64,000 nucleotides of DNA from positions 1 through 64,000 of the forward strand of contig CAMFBH010000006.1 of assembly GCA_945948515.1 (NCBI GenBank). The letters are read 5' to 3'. Position 1 is the first letter of the stretch. Each line of letters starts with the position of its first letter. Below the pieces are notes generated by a model. It worked only from the letters and a program-made list of their open reading frames with translations. It was not told where the DNA came from and searched no databases. Position numbers and translations under genes: made by a program. The DNA is from an uncultured Clostridia bacterium (GTDB lineage Bacteria; Bacillota; Clostridia; Oscillospirales; Acutalibacteraceae). Below are positions 63,316 to 64,000 of the stretch, piece by piece.

Positions 63316-64000
63316 ATGGAAAGTAAAAAAATCAGCGTAATTATTCCTGTTTATAACTGCGAAGGATATTTGGAAAGATGTCTTAACAGTGTTATAAACC
63401 AAACATATAAAAATCTTGAGATAATTATAATTAATGACGGAAGCACGGATTCCTCCGGTGACATTTGCAAAAAATATGCCGAGTCGGACAGTAGAATTAT
63501 TTATAGGCATACCGAAAACCATGGCCTTTCGGCGGCGAGAAATTTAGGACTCAAAAATGCCTCGGGAGATTTTATTGGATTTGTTGACAGCGATGATTAT
63601 ATTGAATTGAACATGTATGAAAGGCTTATGAACGCTTTAACAGAAAATTCCGCGCAGATTGCACAAGGCGCAATTGAGGCTTTTGACGAAAACGGAAAAA
63701 TCCTATGGGGTCTCGGAAATTACGATTCCTTTAATATAGAAGGCGGCGCAGCAATATGCCGAAAATCTTTGGACAGAAAAGAGTATATGAAGTATTGCTA
63801 TTGCGTAACTAAAATATACGCAAAGGAGCTTTTTGACGGTATTGAGTTTCCTGTCGGAAGAAACTGTGAGGATGCTGCCATTTTGCATAAGATTTATTAC
63901 AGATGTAAAAAAATGGCTGTAATTCCTGATATTGTTTATCATTATTTTATAAGAATGGGAAGTATTCTTCACTCTGACAATTCTTCATTTTATGAATACA
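63316..64000 (+). CDS. Family 2 glycosyltransferase, 5' part
   Basis: The gene runs off the window end; 228 codons are visible. The GT-A nucleotide-binding start ISVIIPVYNCEGYLERCLNSV, IIINDGSTDSSGDIC, HTENHGLSAARNLGL and the metal-binding FVDSDDYIE are clear. Such enzymes build cell-surface polysaccharides or teichoic acids from UDP-sugars. The start ATG lies behind TAAGGATTG. The acceptor and linkage are unknown. Confidence 0.92.
   Translation, partial: MESKKISVIIPVYNCEGYLERCLNSVINQTYKNLEIIIINDGSTDSSGDICKKYAESDSRIIYRHTENHGLSAARNLGLKNASGDFIGFVDSDDYIELNMYERLMNALTENSAQIAQGAIEAFDENGKILWGLGNYDSFNIEGGAAICRKSLDRKEYMKYCYCVTKIYAKELFDGIEFPVGRNCEDAAILHKIYYRCKKMAVIPDIVYHYFIRMGSILHSDNSSFYEY

Overview
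The window is a low-GC bacterial chromosome segment, most likely from an anaerobic gut or rumen Clostridia (Ruminococcaceae/Oscillospiraceae-like). This rests on the spc/alpha ribosomal operon order, a Phe T-box before pheST, an IreB homologue, a division and cell wall cluster with a PASTA-type penicillin-binding protein, a dockerin/leucine-rich-repeat surface protein, InlB-like repeat domains in surface proteins, and scattered glycan-degrading enzymes. No species is claimed. Promoters follow the sigma-A pattern with 16-18 base spacers. Four of them use TTGCAA as the -35 box, and TTG start codons are unusually common.

Layout. 1-8780: end of the spc operon and the whole alpha operon (rpsN end, rpsH, rplF, rplR, rpsE, rpmD, rplO, secY, adk, map, infA, rpmJ, rpsM, rpsK, rpsD, rpoA, rplQ), closed by a strong terminator. 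8835-10841: secreted leucine-rich-repeat protein with a C-terminal dockerin. 10939-15172: purine synthesis genes purE, purM, purN, a PurO-type IMP cyclohydrolase and purD. 15278-18481: MacA/MacB-like adaptor and permease without an ATPase gene. 18614-19714: N-acetylhexosamine 1-kinase. 19783-24151 (minus): an unknown small protein, ireB, pheT, pheS and their T-box leader. 24224-25612 (minus): GPH-family sugar transporter.

25843-40047 is the division and cell wall cluster mraZ, rsmH, ftsL, spoVD/ftsI-like, murE, murF, mraY, ftsW, murG, murA, divIB, ftsZ. murD is absent from its usual place. 40087-40384 is a noncoding stretch between terminators with phased short repeats and a possible promoter. 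40385-47414 holds an alpha-mannosidase (GH38) with a small partner, glycerate kinase, YaiI/YqxD, a histidine phosphatase and a two-gene ThrE-type exporter. 47643-47718 is an initiator tRNA-Met with a consensus promoter, followed by a truncated helix-turn-helix gene.

48144-58184: secreted PIG-L deacetylase, FRG-domain protein, an inositol catabolism operon (iolG, iolD, iolE), and an operon of a TSCPD protein, a GH36-like glycosidase and a signal peptidase with a zinc ribbon. 58234-61281 (minus): a methylthioadenosine salvage set (nucleoside phosphorylase, mtnA, deaminase). Divergent from it is a BMP/PnrA-type nucleoside-binding lipoprotein interrupted by three InlB-like repeats, then a glycosyltransferase cut off by the window end.

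The least ordinary features are the InlB-like modules inserted inside two transport-related proteins (61423-63261 and 15278-17206), the compact methylthioadenosine deaminase/phosphorylase/isomerase cluster, a pair of look-alike hairpin elements before purD and murA, and the noncoding region after ftsZ. No CRISPR array, insertion sequence or intact prophage was seen.
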